From an uncultured Muribaculaceae bacterium (GTDB lineage Bacteria; Bacteroidota; Bacteroidia; Bacteroidales; Muribaculaceae): DNA of 39,067 nt. The position numbers were made by a program, and so were the translations under genes. Under the pieces are notes generated by a model, which worked only from the letters and a program-made list of their open reading frames with translations, made no database searches and was not told where the DNA came from. Position 1 is the first letter of the stretch. Each line of letters starts with the position of its first letter. Shown here one piece after another: positions 8,646 through 16,422 of the stretch. The stretch is from contig CAJURN010000010.1 of the NCBI GenBank assembly GCA_910589055.1, forward strand, positions 57,940-97,006. Reading direction: 5' to 3'.

Positions 8646-9323
8646 ATGAGAATAGACCTTATCACCGTTTTGCCGGAAATGCTGGAATCGCCCCTGGGGT
8701 GCTCTATCGTGAAACGTGCCCAGGACAAGGGCCTGTGCGAGATTCATGTGCATAATCTGCGCGACTACACCACCAACCGCTACCGCAAGGTCGACGATTA
8801 TCCCTTCGGCGGTGATGCCGGAATGGTGATTCAGATTGAGCCGGTGGACCGTTGCATCAGCGCCCTGAAAGCCGAGCGCAACTACGATGAGGTGATTTTC
8901 ACCGCTCCCGACGGCGAGGTGTTCAATCAACGTATGGCAAATTCTCTGTCGATGCTCGACAATATTATAATTCTCTGCGGCCATTACAAAGGTATAGACT
9001 ACCGCATACGCGAGCATCTTATTACCAAGGAAATCTCAATCGGCGACTATGTGCTTACCGGAGGCGAGATGCCTGCGGCAATCATTACCGACGCTATCGT
9101 GCGTCTCATCCCCGGAGCGATTGGCGACGAGCAGAGCGCCCTAAGCGACTCCTTCCAGGACAATCTTCTCGAACCCCCGATTTATACACGCCCGGCGGTA
9201 TACAACGGCTGGGGCATACCGGAAATTCTTCTCTCCGGGCATCAGGCAAAAATCGAGGAATGGCGCCACGAGCAATCCCTCGAACGCACCCGCCGTCTCC
9301 GTCCCGATTTGCTTAAGGATTAA
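8646..9323 (+). CDS. trmD: tRNA (guanine(37)-N1)-methyltransferase TrmD
   Basis: A 225-aa SPOUT-fold enzyme that methylates N1 of G37 in tRNAs, using S-adenosylmethionine, and so prevents frameshifting. Clear family motifs: HNLRDYTTNRYRKVDDYPFG, FGGDAGMV, LCGHYKGIDYRI, and the trefoil-knot signature EISIGDYVLTGGEMPA, with SLSDSF-type and EPPIYTRP motifs near the end. The frame is open further upstream (to 8583), but the ATG at 8646 gives the canonical MRIDLITVLPEM start and follows a good promoter. It stands alone here, not in the rpsP-rimM-trmD-rplS order of many other bacteria. Confidence 0.97.
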   Translation: MRIDLITVLPEMLESPLGCSIVKRAQDKGLCEIHVHNLRDYTTNRYRKVDDYPFGGDAGMVIQIEPVDRCISALKAERNYDEVIFTAPDGEVFNQRMANSLSMLDNIIILCGHYKGIDYRIREHLITKEISIGDYVLTGGEMPAAIITDAIVRLIPGAIGDEQSALSDSFQDNLLEPPIYTRPAVYNGWGIPEILLSGHQAKIEEWRHEQSLERTRRLRPDLLKD

Positions 9324-9350
9324 GGGATTAAGGGGGAGATTAGGGATTAA

Positions 9351-9510
9351 AGATTAAAGATTAAGAAAACTCCGCCCATGCGCGTCAGGACGCCCATGAG
9401 ATAATATACTATATGTTTTCCGATAAAACTGTGTAGCAGTGTATAAGCCGCGTTCAGCGACTGTAACGCTGATATCAGCGCCTTAATCCTTCCTCTCTAA
9501 TCTTTAATCT
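9351..9510. repeat. Inverted A/T repeat bounding the trmD downstream gap
   Basis: A 13-bp perfect inverted repeat (9351-9363 AGATTAAAGATTA with 9498-9510). The left arm sits in a tract of GATTAAGG-like short repeats (9315-9365). It fills the gap between two convergent genes. The interior has no ORF of note. Confidence 0.5.
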
Positions 9511-9514
9511 ATAA

Positions 9515-9862
9515 TCAAATAAAACTAAGGGCTATGAGGAAGGCGGCCATTACTATGGCGAGCACTCCTGAGGCTATGATGGCGGTGATGCCGAGGTTGC
9601 GCCATGCTCCGGCGCGACGTGTACATGCCAAAGCTCCGCATACGATTGCCACCACGGCTATTCCAAGCGAAACATATCCGTTGGCCCACATTGCGGCAGC
9701 CCATGCCACAAGGGTGAGGACGGCGGCTACAACGGCCAGGGCGACGCGGTATCCGGCGGTCGGTTCGGGCGCTTGCTGAGGGCTGTTTTCCGGAGTCTCG
9801 GTTCCGGAGGGAGCTTTAATGGGTTCGGAGGTGTGTATATCGGTGGCGGTCATTGCGTACAT
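9515..9862 (-). CDS. Small integral membrane protein, unknown function
   Basis: A 115-aa protein. A Pro/Thr/Glu-rich N-terminus (about 5-37, probably cytoplasmic) is followed by hydrophobic helices at about 39-62, 66-84 and 92-115. The layout resembles small DUF4190-like membrane proteins, but I see no diagnostic motif. The start could equally be the fourth codon (9853). A TATCTTTG box at 9879-9886 (minus) leaves a short leader for either. It is convergent with trmD. Confidence 0.6.
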   Translation of the reverse strand: MYAMTATDIHTSEPIKAPSGTETPENSPQQAPEPTAGYRVALAVVAAVLTLVAWAAAMWANGYVSLGIAVVAIVCGALACTRRAGAWRNLGITAIIASGVLAIVMAAFLIALSFI

Positions 9863-9878
9863 GTTTTAAGATTTTTTG

Positions 9879-9886
9879 CAAAGATA
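9879..9886 (-). promoter_or_regulatory. Putative -7 box of the small membrane protein gene
   Basis: TATCTTTG on the minus strand, 16 bp before the first ATG. No matching TTTG at -33. Confidence 0.35.
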
Positions 9887-10001
9887 CATAAAAAATTACA
9901 ATCCTTGTGTATATAATACAATTTTTGTGAAAAAAAGTTTATGAAACTGTTCTGTTTCTTATTCGCACATGTTGTAATAAACATATAACACGGAAAAACC
10001 G

Positions 10002-10009
10002 TAACTTTG
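10002..10009 (+). promoter_or_regulatory. Putative -7 box of the LOG-hemD-rnpA operon
   Basis: TAACTTTG matches TAnnTTTG and ends 7 bp before the ATG at 10017, which implies a very short or absent leader. The -33 region lacks TTTG. Confidence 0.35.
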
Positions 10010-10016
10010 CACCGTT

Positions 10017-10616
10017 ATGAAGATAAAAAAGCAAGCTGACCCCGATACTCCGAAAGGAATCACCGTGTATTGCGCCTCGTCGACAGACCTGGCGCCTGAA
10101 TATTTTGCCGCCGCCCGGCATCTTGGCGAGGAGATTGCCCGCCGAGGTCTTCCTCTTGTCACCGGCGCAGGCAACATGGGGCTTATGGGTGCTGTGAATG
10201 ACGCTGCAATTGCCGCCGGAGGTCGCACAATAGGTGTGATTCCGGAATTCATGGTGGAGCGCGGATGGCAACACACCGGACTTGACGAGCTTATCGTGAC
10301 TTCCGGCATGCACGACCGCAAGGCCACCATGGCTTCGCTCGCGCATGGAGTCATCGCCCTCCCCGGCGGTATCGGCACCTTTGAGGAGTTGTGCGAGATA
10401 ATCACGTGGCGACAGCTCGGGTTGTTTACGGGCAACATCGTGATACTCAATATCAACGGTTATTACACGCCGTTGCTCGACATGTTTGCCGCAGCGATAA
10501 GTCAAGGCTTCATGCGCCCCGACCATGCACGGCTCTATACCGTAGCCACCACGCCGCAGGAAGCCGTGGAAATGGCACTCGCCGAACCGGCAACAACATT
10601 CTCACCTAAATTTTAG
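10017..10616 (+). CDS. LOG-family (TIGR00730) nucleotide phosphoribohydrolase-like protein
   Basis: A 199-aa Rossmann-fold protein of the family containing LONELY GUY cytokinin-activating enzymes and bacterial proteins once called lysine decarboxylases. The diagnostic motif LPGGIGTFEEL (about 119-129) is intact, with upstream GAGNMGLMGAVNDAA and HDRKATM, which form the nucleotide pocket. The likely reaction is hydrolysis of the N-glycosidic bond of nucleoside 5'-monophosphates (ribose 5-phosphate release). The physiological substrate in gut Bacteroidales is not known. It is cytoplasmic and first in a compact run through the TatD gene; DUF4271 starts 2 bp after its stop codon. Confidence 0.9.
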   Translation: MKIKKQADPDTPKGITVYCASSTDLAPEYFAAARHLGEEIARRGLPLVTGAGNMGLMGAVNDAAIAAGGRTIGVIPEFMVERGWQHTGLDELIVTSGMHDRKATMASLAHGVIALPGGIGTFEELCEIITWRQLGLFTGNIVILNINGYYTPLLDMFAAAISQGFMRPDHARLYTVATTPQEAVEMALAEPATTFSPKF

Positions 10617-10618
10617 AT

Positions 10619-11476
10619 ATGTCCGAATATAGCATGCCCGAAACGTTTGCGCAGGCCGACAGCATCGGATTCTCCACTGCTGTGCTTGACTCGATTTTTG
10701 CCAATCCGGCTTATGGGCTGCCCGCCGACAGCGTGGCTGTGGACGGCACTCCGGACGGAGTGCATGTCGCAGTGGTGGAGCGGCCTTCCGGTGCCGAGGA
10801 AGGTATGCTCGGAGCCGCCTATCGCACTCCTGTGGGGTCAAATTCGTTTCTGCTCGGCTTCCTGCTGCTCATCGTGGTTGTGATATCTGTCAATTCCGCC
10901 TCTTTGCGCAGGATTCTGAAAAATTACTATAATGAACTCTGGAGCATACGTATCCGCCCGAATGTGTTCGACGAGAATCCGTCGTCGTCGCGCTCGATGT
11001 CGGTCATGCTTGCGTTGCAGTTTATTGCCATGGGAGGGGTGTGCGCCTATTACGGTTGCGTACCCATGCTTGAGGCAACGGGTATTGCCGCCGTGTTCTC
11101 CTGCATGGCTGTGGTGGGAGTGTATTATCTCTTTCAACGTTGCGCCTACTGGCTGTTGGGCTACGCCTTCGCCACCCCCGACCGCCGACGTCAGTTCGTG
11201 GCCGGCTTCGCGGCCTCGCAGGCCTTTGCCGGTATGGCCTTTATCATTCCCGCTTTCCTGCTGATGGAGTTTCCGGCATGGCGCGAGGGCACGCTGATTT
11301 TCTGTGCCGGAGTGTATATTTGCTCTCGATTGATATTTATTTCCAAGGGATTTAGAATTTTTTACCGTCAGATAGGGTCTTTGCTTTATTTTATTTTGTA
11401 CCTTTGCAGTCTGGAAATAATTCCTTTATTTGCCGTGTATTTCTGCCTGGTCCGCCTGGTTGAGTACACGTATTGA
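10619..11476 (+). CDS. DUF4271 multi-pass membrane protein
   Basis: A 285-aa inner-membrane protein. About 75 soluble N-terminal residues precede six to seven hydrophobic helices (first SNSFLLGFLLLIVVVISV, last around FILYLCSLEIIPLFAVYF). This matches DUF4271, a Bacteroidota family nearly always encoded directly before hemD, as here. Its function is unknown; synteny suggests a link to heme biosynthesis or simply a conserved operon. The start ATG lies 2 bp after the LOG stop. Confidence 0.85.
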   Translation: MSEYSMPETFAQADSIGFSTAVLDSIFANPAYGLPADSVAVDGTPDGVHVAVVERPSGAEEGMLGAAYRTPVGSNSFLLGFLLLIVVVISVNSASLRRILKNYYNELWSIRIRPNVFDENPSSSRSMSVMLALQFIAMGGVCAYYGCVPMLEATGIAAVFSCMAVVGVYYLFQRCAYWLLGYAFATPDRRRQFVAGFAASQAFAGMAFIIPAFLLMEFPAWREGTLIFCAGVYICSRLIFISKGFRIFYRQIGSLLYFILYLCSLEIIPLFAVYFCLVRLVEYTY

Positions 11477-11508
11477 TTATATATACATCCCTAACTATTT
11501 TTAGAAGA

Positions 11509-12270
11509 GTGAAAATAAAGAAAATCTTGGTCTCCCAGCCTAAACCTGCCTCCGAAAAGTCTCCCTATTTCGAGATTGCGGAGAAGTACGGTGTGGAGAT
11601 GGTCTTTCGCCCTTTTATCAAGGTTGAAGGCCTTTCGGCGAAGGAATTCCGTCAGCAGAAAGTGTCGATTGCGGATTATACGGCAGTGATTTTCACAGCC
11701 AAGACAGCCATCGACCATTTCTTCCGTCTGGCAGAGGAGACTCGTGTGACAATACCTGTGACACAGAAATACTTTTGCACCAGCGAATCTATCGCCAACT
11801 ATTTACAGAAATATATAGTCTACCGCAAACGTAAGATCTTCGCATCCAAGACCGGTAAGCTCGATGATCTTCTGCCCTCGATGCTCAAGCACAAAGGCGA
11901 GAAATTCATTTTCGCGGTGTCGGATGTGAACAACGGCGTTGATTCGGCGATGCTCGATGAAAACAAGATTGACTACACACGTGCGGCAATGTACCGTACG
12001 GTAAGCAACGATTTCGGTCCTGACGAAAAGCTCGACTACGACATGCTCGTGTTCTTCAGCCCCCAGGGAATTGAATCCCTGCTGAAGAATTTCCCCGACT
12101 TCAACCAGGGTGAAATCTGCATCGCGGCTTTCGGTGCTGCCACCTGCAAGGCTGTGAAGGACGCCGGACTGCGCCTCGACATTGAGGCTCCCACGCCTGA
12201 AACACCTTCGATGACGGCTGCCATCGACCAGTATCTTGCCAAGACAAACGGCACGCCCGGTGATGAATGA
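11509..12270 (+). CDS. hemD: Uroporphyrinogen-III synthase
   Basis: A 253-aa enzyme that cyclises hydroxymethylbilane to uroporphyrinogen III with inversion of ring D, on the route to siroheme, heme and cobalamin. The GTG start at 11509 gives VKIKKILVSQPKPASEKSPY, the N-terminus seen in Bacteroidales HemD; the frame opens earlier at a TTG inside DUF4271. Family features include SQPKP near the N-terminus, TSESIANYL mid-protein and FFSPQGIESLL toward the C-terminus. The gene overlaps rnpA by 8 bp. The catalytic site of this family is poorly conserved, so the call rests on overall likeness and synteny. Confidence 0.88.
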   Translation: MKIKKILVSQPKPASEKSPYFEIAEKYGVEMVFRPFIKVEGLSAKEFRQQKVSIADYTAVIFTAKTAIDHFFRLAEETRVTIPVTQKYFCTSESIANYLQKYIVYRKRKIFASKTGKLDDLLPSMLKHKGEKFIFAVSDVNNGVDSAMLDENKIDYTRAAMYRTVSNDFGPDEKLDYDMLVFFSPQGIESLLKNFPDFNQGEICIAAFGAATCKAVKDAGLRLDIEAPTPETPSMTAAIDQYLAKTNGTPGDE

Positions 12271-12706
12271 CAAGCCGACATCCCTGCGACTTTACAAGAA
12301 AGAAAAACTCTGCTCCGTTGTGGCTGTTGAACAACTCTTCAGCCATGGCGGAGCTGACTTCTCCGCGCTTGCCTATCCTGTAAGGATTGTGGCGAGACGC
12401 AATCCGCGACGCTCTTCCGACGCTCCGGTGGCATTTCTTATTTCTGTGCCGAAGAAGCGTCTGCGTCATGCTGTGGACCGCGTGAAGATGCGCCGCAGAA
12501 TCCGAGAGGCATATCGCCTCAACCATCACAATTATTCTCTTGAAGAAGGTGTGCGCCTTGATGTGGCATTTGTCTATGTAGGCAACGGCCTCGAGCCGTA
12601 TCCGACCATTGAGCGTGCCATGCGCCGTCTGCTTTCGGGTCTAAGCGCCGCCTTCCCTCCTGTATCGTCCCCCGCTCCTGAATCCGATGTCGAATCCGCT
12701 GAGTGA
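12263..12706 (+). CDS. rnpA: Ribonuclease P protein component
   Basis: A 147-aa basic protein that binds RNase P RNA and assists 5' maturation of tRNA precursors. The RNR signature is present as KKRLRHAVDRVKMRRRIREA (about 62-81), preceded by strand VAFLISVP. The ATG at 12263 lies inside the hemD end (8-bp overlap); a longer reading from 12236 would add nine residues unlike the family. The C-terminal about 25 residues are low-complexity Ser/Pro/Glu and overlap the yidD start by 20 bp. As in other Bacteroidales, rpmH is not adjacent. Confidence 0.95.
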   Translation: MNDKPTSLRLYKKEKLCSVVAVEQLFSHGGADFSALAYPVRIVARRNPRRSSDAPVAFLISVPKKRLRHAVDRVKMRRRIREAYRLNHHNYSLEEGVRLDVAFVYVGNGLEPYPTIERAMRRLLSGLSAAFPPVSSPAPESDVESAE

Positions 12707-12932
12707 TTTCGCGGTGTGGATGCTGTCGCTCCCCATTCATTTCTACCGCACCTGTATCTCGCCGCTGACACCTCCGAGCTGCCGCTTTACGCCCACGTGC
12801 AGCGCCTATGCTCTTGAGGCCTTGCGAGTCCACGGCCCGTTCAAGGGACTTTGGCTGGCCGTGCGCAGGATTTTGCGGTGCCATCCTTGGGGCGGAAGCG
12901 GATACGACCCTGTGCCACCTGCCGATAAATGA
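12687..12932 (+). CDS. yidD: Membrane protein insertion efficiency factor YidD
   Basis: An 81-aa protein of the YidD family, thought to assist YidC-dependent insertion of inner-membrane proteins. All hallmarks are there: FYRTCISPLTPPSCRFTPTC with its conserved cysteines, SAYALEAL, and ILRCHPWGGSGYDPVP. The N-terminal amphipathic helix probably lies on the membrane. It overlaps rnpA by 20 bp, and the TatD-family gene follows after one base. Confidence 0.97.
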   Translation: MSNPLSDFAVWMLSLPIHFYRTCISPLTPPSCRFTPTCSAYALEALRVHGPFKGLWLAVRRILRCHPWGGSGYDPVPPADK

Positions 12933-12933
12933 T

Positions 12934-13458
12934 ATGCGGGACCTCTCTTCGTTTGCCGATATACATACACATCGCGCCGATGCCGGTGCCGATGCGGTGA
13001 TTTCTGTCGAGCCGGGGAATCAGATGCGCCCCGACCGCTGGTATAGTATCGGAATACATCCGTGGAGTACAGCGGAAAATATAGGGGAAGATATGCTCAA
13101 TCTTTTGGAAGATGAGGCTCGTGCCGATAATGTTGTCGCCATAGGGGAGTGCGGCCTTGATGCGCTTCGGGGCGCCCCATTAGTACGGCAAGAGGAAATT
13201 TTCAAGCGCCATGTTGCTGTCAGCGAGGAACTCGGCAAGCCTTTGATTATCCATTGTGTAAAGGCTTATGACCGCCTGATTGCCCTGAGAAAGCAGCTTA
13301 AGCCCCGGCAACGCTGGATTATCCACGGATTCCGCGGCAAGCCACAATTGGCTTCCGATTTGCTCAGGCACGGTTTTGACCTGTCGTTCGGCGAAAAATA
13401 TAACCCGGACACCTACGCTGCCGTCCCCGCCGGGCGCCGCTTCCGGGAGACGGATTAG
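12934..13458 (+). CDS. TatD-family metal-dependent hydrolase, C-terminally truncated
   Basis: A 174-aa protein. Metal-site motifs of the family are visible: DIHTHR (H11, H13), GECGLD (E72), IIHCVK (H107) and IIHGFRGKP (H131). It then ends with FRETD and a TAG stop, so the conserved Asp of the ETD motif (D174) is the last residue. Short Bacteroidales TatD homologues normally continue about 40 residues further (helix and dimer surface), so the C-terminus appears to be lost. The truncation point is where the gene meets crcB: the two coding ends overlap by 4 bp. TatD proteins are nucleases or deoxyribonucleases; whether this form is active is uncertain. The ATG at 12934 is one base after the yidD stop; an upstream reading from 12808 is a shadow. 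Confidence 0.8.
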   Translation: MRDLSSFADIHTHRADAGADAVISVEPGNQMRPDRWYSIGIHPWSTAENIGEDMLNLLEDEARADNVVAIGECGLDALRGAPLVRQEEIFKRHVAVSEELGKPLIIHCVKAYDRLIALRKQLKPRQRWIIHGFRGKPQLASDLLRHGFDLSFGEKYNPDTYAAVPAGRRFRETD

Positions 13459-13826
13459 CGGGTGATGAAATGCCCTGCCCACGCCGCGGCAAAGCCTGCT
13501 GCACAACTTACAGCCATGTATAGCAGCACAATGGGGAAACGGGATGAGTCGAACAGCAGATAGTTTTCGTGGGCGAATGTAGAGAAGGTGGTGAAGCCGC
13601 CACAGAATCCTACGGTGAGAAAAAGCCGCATTTCCGGCGAAATGGGGATGTTGCGGTCAACAAGTCCGTAGATAAGGCCAATGAGAAAACATCCGGCGAT
13701 ATTAACGCAGAATGTTCCCCACGGAAAAATTGAGGATACCGACTCCGTGACGACTTTGGATACAAGATAGCGCGCCATGCCACCGAGGCAGCTTCCGGCG
13801 CCTACTATTAAAAGTGATTTCAGCAT
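13455..13826 (-). CDS. crcB: Fluoride exporter CrcB/FluC
   Basis: A 123-aa protein with four membrane helices. Fluc hallmarks are present: GGMARY in helix 1, WGTFCVNIAGCFLIG in helix 2, and GFCGGFTTFSTF in helix 3, which lines the fluoride pathway. The family forms antiparallel dimers that pass F- out of the cell. The start at 13826 (MLKSLLIVGAG) is preferred over 13841 because the latter abuts the upstream hairpin. No fluoride riboswitch was recognised in the short upstream gap. Confidence 0.92.
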   Translation of the reverse strand: MLKSLLIVGAGSCLGGMARYLVSKVVTESVSSIFPWGTFCVNIAGCFLIGLIYGLVDRNIPISPEMRLFLTVGFCGGFTTFSTFAHENYLLFDSSRFPIVLLYMAVSCAAGFAAAWAGHFITR

Positions 13827-13841
13827 AACGGAATGAATCAA

Positions 13842-13880
13842 CCCCGCACACCCGTGGCTGAGTGCCTGAGGTGTGCGGGG
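13842..13880 (-). terminator. Hairpin between the third FKBP gene and crcB
   Basis: Perfect 11-bp stem CCCCGCACACC (13842-13852) with GGTGTGCGGGG (13870-13880). It follows the FKBP stop codon by about 28 bp. The tail after the stem on the minus strand is only moderately T-rich (TTGATTCATT), so termination may be partial. Confidence 0.6.
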
Positions 13881-13908
13881 TTAATATTTGTTCTGAAAAG
13901 TCCTTGGA

Positions 13909-14802
13909 TTAGTTGATTTCGACAAGTTCAACATCGAAAATCAGCATCTCGTTGGGACCGATTCCGGCCTGAGGTGCACCGTTTTCGCCATAAGCGAGTT
14001 CGCCGGGGATGTAGAGGGTTGCTTTGCCACCCTTGCCGAGAAGCTGGAGGCCTTCAGCAAATCCGGGAACAACTCCCTGGAGGGAGAATGTGATGGGGCC
14101 GTGGTCTTCGGAGCTGTCGAATACCTCACCGTTGAGGTGACGTCCGGTGTAGTTTACGGTCACGTTGGCTGTTGCGGCGGGTTTGTCGCCGGTTCCGGGT
14201 TCGTTAATCTTGTAAGAAAGGCCGCTTGCCGAAGTCTGGATTGCGGGGTCGGCAGCCTTTGCTTCTTCCACGAATTTCTGTGCTGCCTCGCCGTTGGCTT
14301 TGGCTGCGTCCTGGGCTGTTGCTGCTGCTTCGGCTGCTTCAGCTTCCTTTTCGGCCTTCATTTCGTCCTGAGCGCGCTGGAGGAGTTCGCGGAACTGTGC
14401 GTTGGCTGCTTCGGGCGAGCCGATTGCAAGCGTGTCGTTGAGGAAAGCCTGCTTGAAAGCCTTGAGCACGGTAGCCTTGTCAAGTTCCACACCTGTCTGA
14501 GCCTTGAGGCCTTCAAGTTCGTTGAGAATCTGGCTTCCGACCTGGATACCCATGAGAACGTTCTTGTCGTCGGCCGAACCCATGGCGAGCTGCACGCCTT
14601 TGAGGAAGTTTTCCTTATCTGATTTTTCGTGATTGTCGAAGCGGTTGTAGTCCTGAAGCAGGATTGTGCCTACAAAGTTGCCGTAAGCCACGGCGGTGGA
14701 ATCGGCCACTGCTGAGGTGGCGCATTTGTCGGAATCGCATTTGCCGCAAGATCCGGCCACGAGAGCCATTGCCGCGCATGCACCGATGAGAAGTTTCTTC
14801 AT
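13909..14802 (-). CDS. FKBP-type peptidyl-prolyl isomerase, lipoprotein
   Basis: A 297-aa envelope protein. The ATG at 14802 gives a signal ending in a lipobox-like VAGSC followed by GKCDSDKC. An N-terminal helical FKBP_N-type dimerisation region (about 45-175) includes a charged Ala/Glu/Lys coiled-coil-like stretch (KAEKEAEAAEAAATAQDAAK). The C-terminal FKBP domain (about 195-297) has VTVNYTGRHLNGEVFDSS, VVPGFAEGLQLLGKGGKATL and IPGELAYGENG, all active-site motifs. It probably folds proteins in the periplasm or at the outer membrane, like FkpA/Mip. It is the last of three adjacent FKBP genes. Confidence 0.93.
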   Translation of the reverse strand: MKKLLIGACAAMALVAGSCGKCDSDKCATSAVADSTAVAYGNFVGTILLQDYNRFDNHEKSDKENFLKGVQLAMGSADDKNVLMGIQVGSQILNELEGLKAQTGVELDKATVLKAFKQAFLNDTLAIGSPEAANAQFRELLQRAQDEMKAEKEAEAAEAAATAQDAAKANGEAAQKFVEEAKAADPAIQTSASGLSYKINEPGTGDKPAATANVTVNYTGRHLNGEVFDSSEDHGPITFSLQGVVPGFAEGLQLLGKGGKATLYIPGELAYGENGAPQAGIGPNEMLIFDVELVEIN

Positions 14803-14857
14803 TGTTACGAGAGAATATTTGTTAATAAATGATTGAATGTCTTGGTTTTGCCGGATG

Positions 14858-15568
14858 TCACTTCCTGACGGCGGCAAGCTCCACCTCGAAGCATAATGCT
14901 GCTCCGGGAGGAATCACGCCGGGTATGCCTTCGTTGCCGTAGGCGAGCGAGGCCGGCATGGTGATGCGGTAGCGTCCGCCGGGACGCATCATCTGCAGTC
15001 CTTCGGTGAAGCCCGGGGTAAGGTCGCTCACGAGGAAGTCAACCGGAGCTTCCTCCGTAGTGATTTCATCGAATACCGAACCGTCGGACAGTGTGCCGCG
15101 GTAGCGCAGGGTTGCCGTCATTGTGCTGTCGGGCGGTGTGCCTGAGCCTTCCGAGAGGGTCTCGAATACGAGCCCCGACGGAGTTGTTACTGCGCCCGTA
15201 CGTCCGGCGGCGGCACTCAGAAAAGCCGCTTCCTCGGCCGGGTCGGCAGCGGGAATCGGCTGCGCCTGCGGGCGAAGTTCCTCGAATTTACGGTTGAGGA
15301 AAGTATCGGCCTGCGCGGGAGTCATTGCCAGCTGTTCGCCGGAAATCATCTTCACCAGTTCCGATACAAATGCTTCGCGGTCGACCTCGAGTCCCATCTT
15401 GGCGAAGTTGGCGAAAGAGTCGTTTACAACTCCGCCTACAAAAACAGCCAGTGCCGTGGCGGTTGAATCCGTCGCGGCCACAGGTGTCACGGGCTTCGCC
15501 GCAGCGGCGCCATGAATGGCCGCGGCGGCGAAGAGGACTGTTCCGAGTGTTCTTTTGATGCGGGTCAT
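14858..15568 (-). CDS. FKBP-type peptidyl-prolyl isomerase, periplasmic
   Basis: A 236-aa protein with a type I signal peptide (cut near HGAAAA), an FKBP_N-like helical segment (about 35-100) and an FKBP domain (about 125-236) containing ATLRYRGTLSDGSVFDEI, LTPGFTEGLQMMRPGGRYRI and MPASLAYGNEGIPG. The domain is complete, though the usual VFDSS is VFDEI and the aromatic pocket is slightly divergent. The gene overlaps the first FKBP gene by one base (TAATG). It stops 55 bp before the third FKBP start. Confidence 0.92.
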   Translation of the reverse strand: MTRIKRTLGTVLFAAAAIHGAAAAKPVTPVAATDSTATALAVFVGGVVNDSFANFAKMGLEVDREAFVSELVKMISGEQLAMTPAQADTFLNRKFEELRPQAQPIPAADPAEEAAFLSAAAGRTGAVTTPSGLVFETLSEGSGTPPDSTMTATLRYRGTLSDGSVFDEITTEEAPVDFLVSDLTPGFTEGLQMMRPGGRYRITMPASLAYGNEGIPGVIPPGAALCFEVELAAVRK

Positions 15569-16197
15569 TATTCCTTGCCTACAACTTTAAGCAGGGTAAC
15601 GTCGAAGATAAGAGTCTGGTTCGGGCCAATGATGCCACCGGCACCCTGAGGACCGTAGGCGAGCTGCGAGGGGATGAAAAGACGCCATGTGGAGCCTGCG
15701 TTCATCATCTGGAGAGCCTCAACCCATCCGGGGATAACCTGTGTCACGCCGAAAGTTGCGGGCTCGCCGCGCTCTTCGCTGGAGTCGAAAACAGTGCCGT
15801 CGATGAGTTTGCCGGTATAGTGCACCACCACCTGGTCTTTAGCCTCGGGTTTGGGGCCGTTGCCTTCGGTGATTACTTCGTACTGGAGTCCGGAGGGAGT
15901 TGTCTTCACTTCCACGCGCTTGCCGTTTTCGGCGAGGAACTGCTCGCCGGCTTTTGCGTTGACGTCGGCCATTTTCTTGGCTTCCTCTTCCTGCTTGGCC
16001 TGAAGGGCGGTGAAGAAAGTCTGGATTTCCTGTTTTGCTTCGTCGTAGCTCATGCGGGGAGCGAGGCCGTCGAATACAGCGGCAACGCCGTCGGCGAAGT
16101 CCTGAACGTTTACTTTCTCAATTCCCGATGCGCGGAAATTCTGTCCCATGCTAAGGCCGAGGGCGTAGCTGAGACGATCGAAGTTGTTATTTTCCAT
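15568..16197 (-). CDS. FKBP-type peptidyl-prolyl isomerase, FklB-like, cytoplasmic
   Basis: A 209-aa protein without a signal peptide, so probably cytoplasmic. FKBP_N residues about 5-85 open with LSYALGLSMGQNFRASG, typical of FklB/FkpA; a helical linker leads into the FKBP domain (about 105-206) with VVVHYTGKLIDGTVFDSS, VIPGWVEALQMMNAGSTW and IPSQLAYGPQGAGG. It is the first gene of the three-FKBP operon, under the promoter at 16272-16303. The trio would cover cytoplasm, periplasm and membrane. Confidence 0.93.
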   Translation of the reverse strand: MENNNFDRLSYALGLSMGQNFRASGIEKVNVQDFADGVAAVFDGLAPRMSYDEAKQEIQTFFTALQAKQEEEAKKMADVNAKAGEQFLAENGKRVEVKTTPSGLQYEVITEGNGPKPEAKDQVVVHYTGKLIDGTVFDSSEERGEPATFGVTQVIPGWVEALQMMNAGSTWRLFIPSQLAYGPQGAGGIIGPNQTLIFDVTLLKVVGKE

Positions 16198-16271
16198 GTT
16201 GTATATCAGTTATATAATTTATAAATTTCATTTTTCTTAATGTTAAAGCCTTGCCTTAACATATCAATAGG

Positions 16272-16303
16272 CAAAGGTACGGCTTTTTATCCACACATCC
16301 ATA
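16272..16303 (-). promoter_or_regulatory. Promoter of the FKBP operon
   Basis: On the minus strand TATG (RC of 16300-16303, one base off TTTG), a 20-bp spacer, then TACCTTTG (RC of 16272-16279), an exact TAnnTTTG. The leader of about 70 nt holds a small inverted repeat (ATGTTAA 16240-16246 with 16256-16262). Confidence 0.55.
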
Positions 16304-16363
16304 TCCCGATAACACTTTTTCCCTGTACATGGTTAAGGGTATAAAACTAAGAAGTGTTAATAA

Positions 16364-16395
16364 TTTGTGGACGCGGCGTGTTTTGATTAACTTTG
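16364..16395 (+). promoter_or_regulatory. Promoter of meaB
   Basis: TTTG (16364-16367), a 20-bp spacer, then TAACTTTG (16388-16395): a full match to the Bacteroidota housekeeping consensus. The ATG at 16423 follows. An inverted repeat AACACTT (16311-16317)/AAGTGTT (16352-16358) lies between this and the divergent FKBP promoter. Confidence 0.75.
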
Positions 16396-16422
16396 AATAT
16401 CAAAGAAACGTTTTTCCAAGTC

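Noticed and set aside
11473..11508. A longer hemD from a TTG start
   Set aside because: The extra 12 residues (MIIYTSLTIFRR) overlap the DUF4271 end; the GTG start at 11509 gives the family N-terminus.
13827..13908. A fluoride riboswitch upstream of crcB
   Set aside because: The gap holds only a simple terminator-like hairpin; none of the conserved fluoride aptamer elements was seen.
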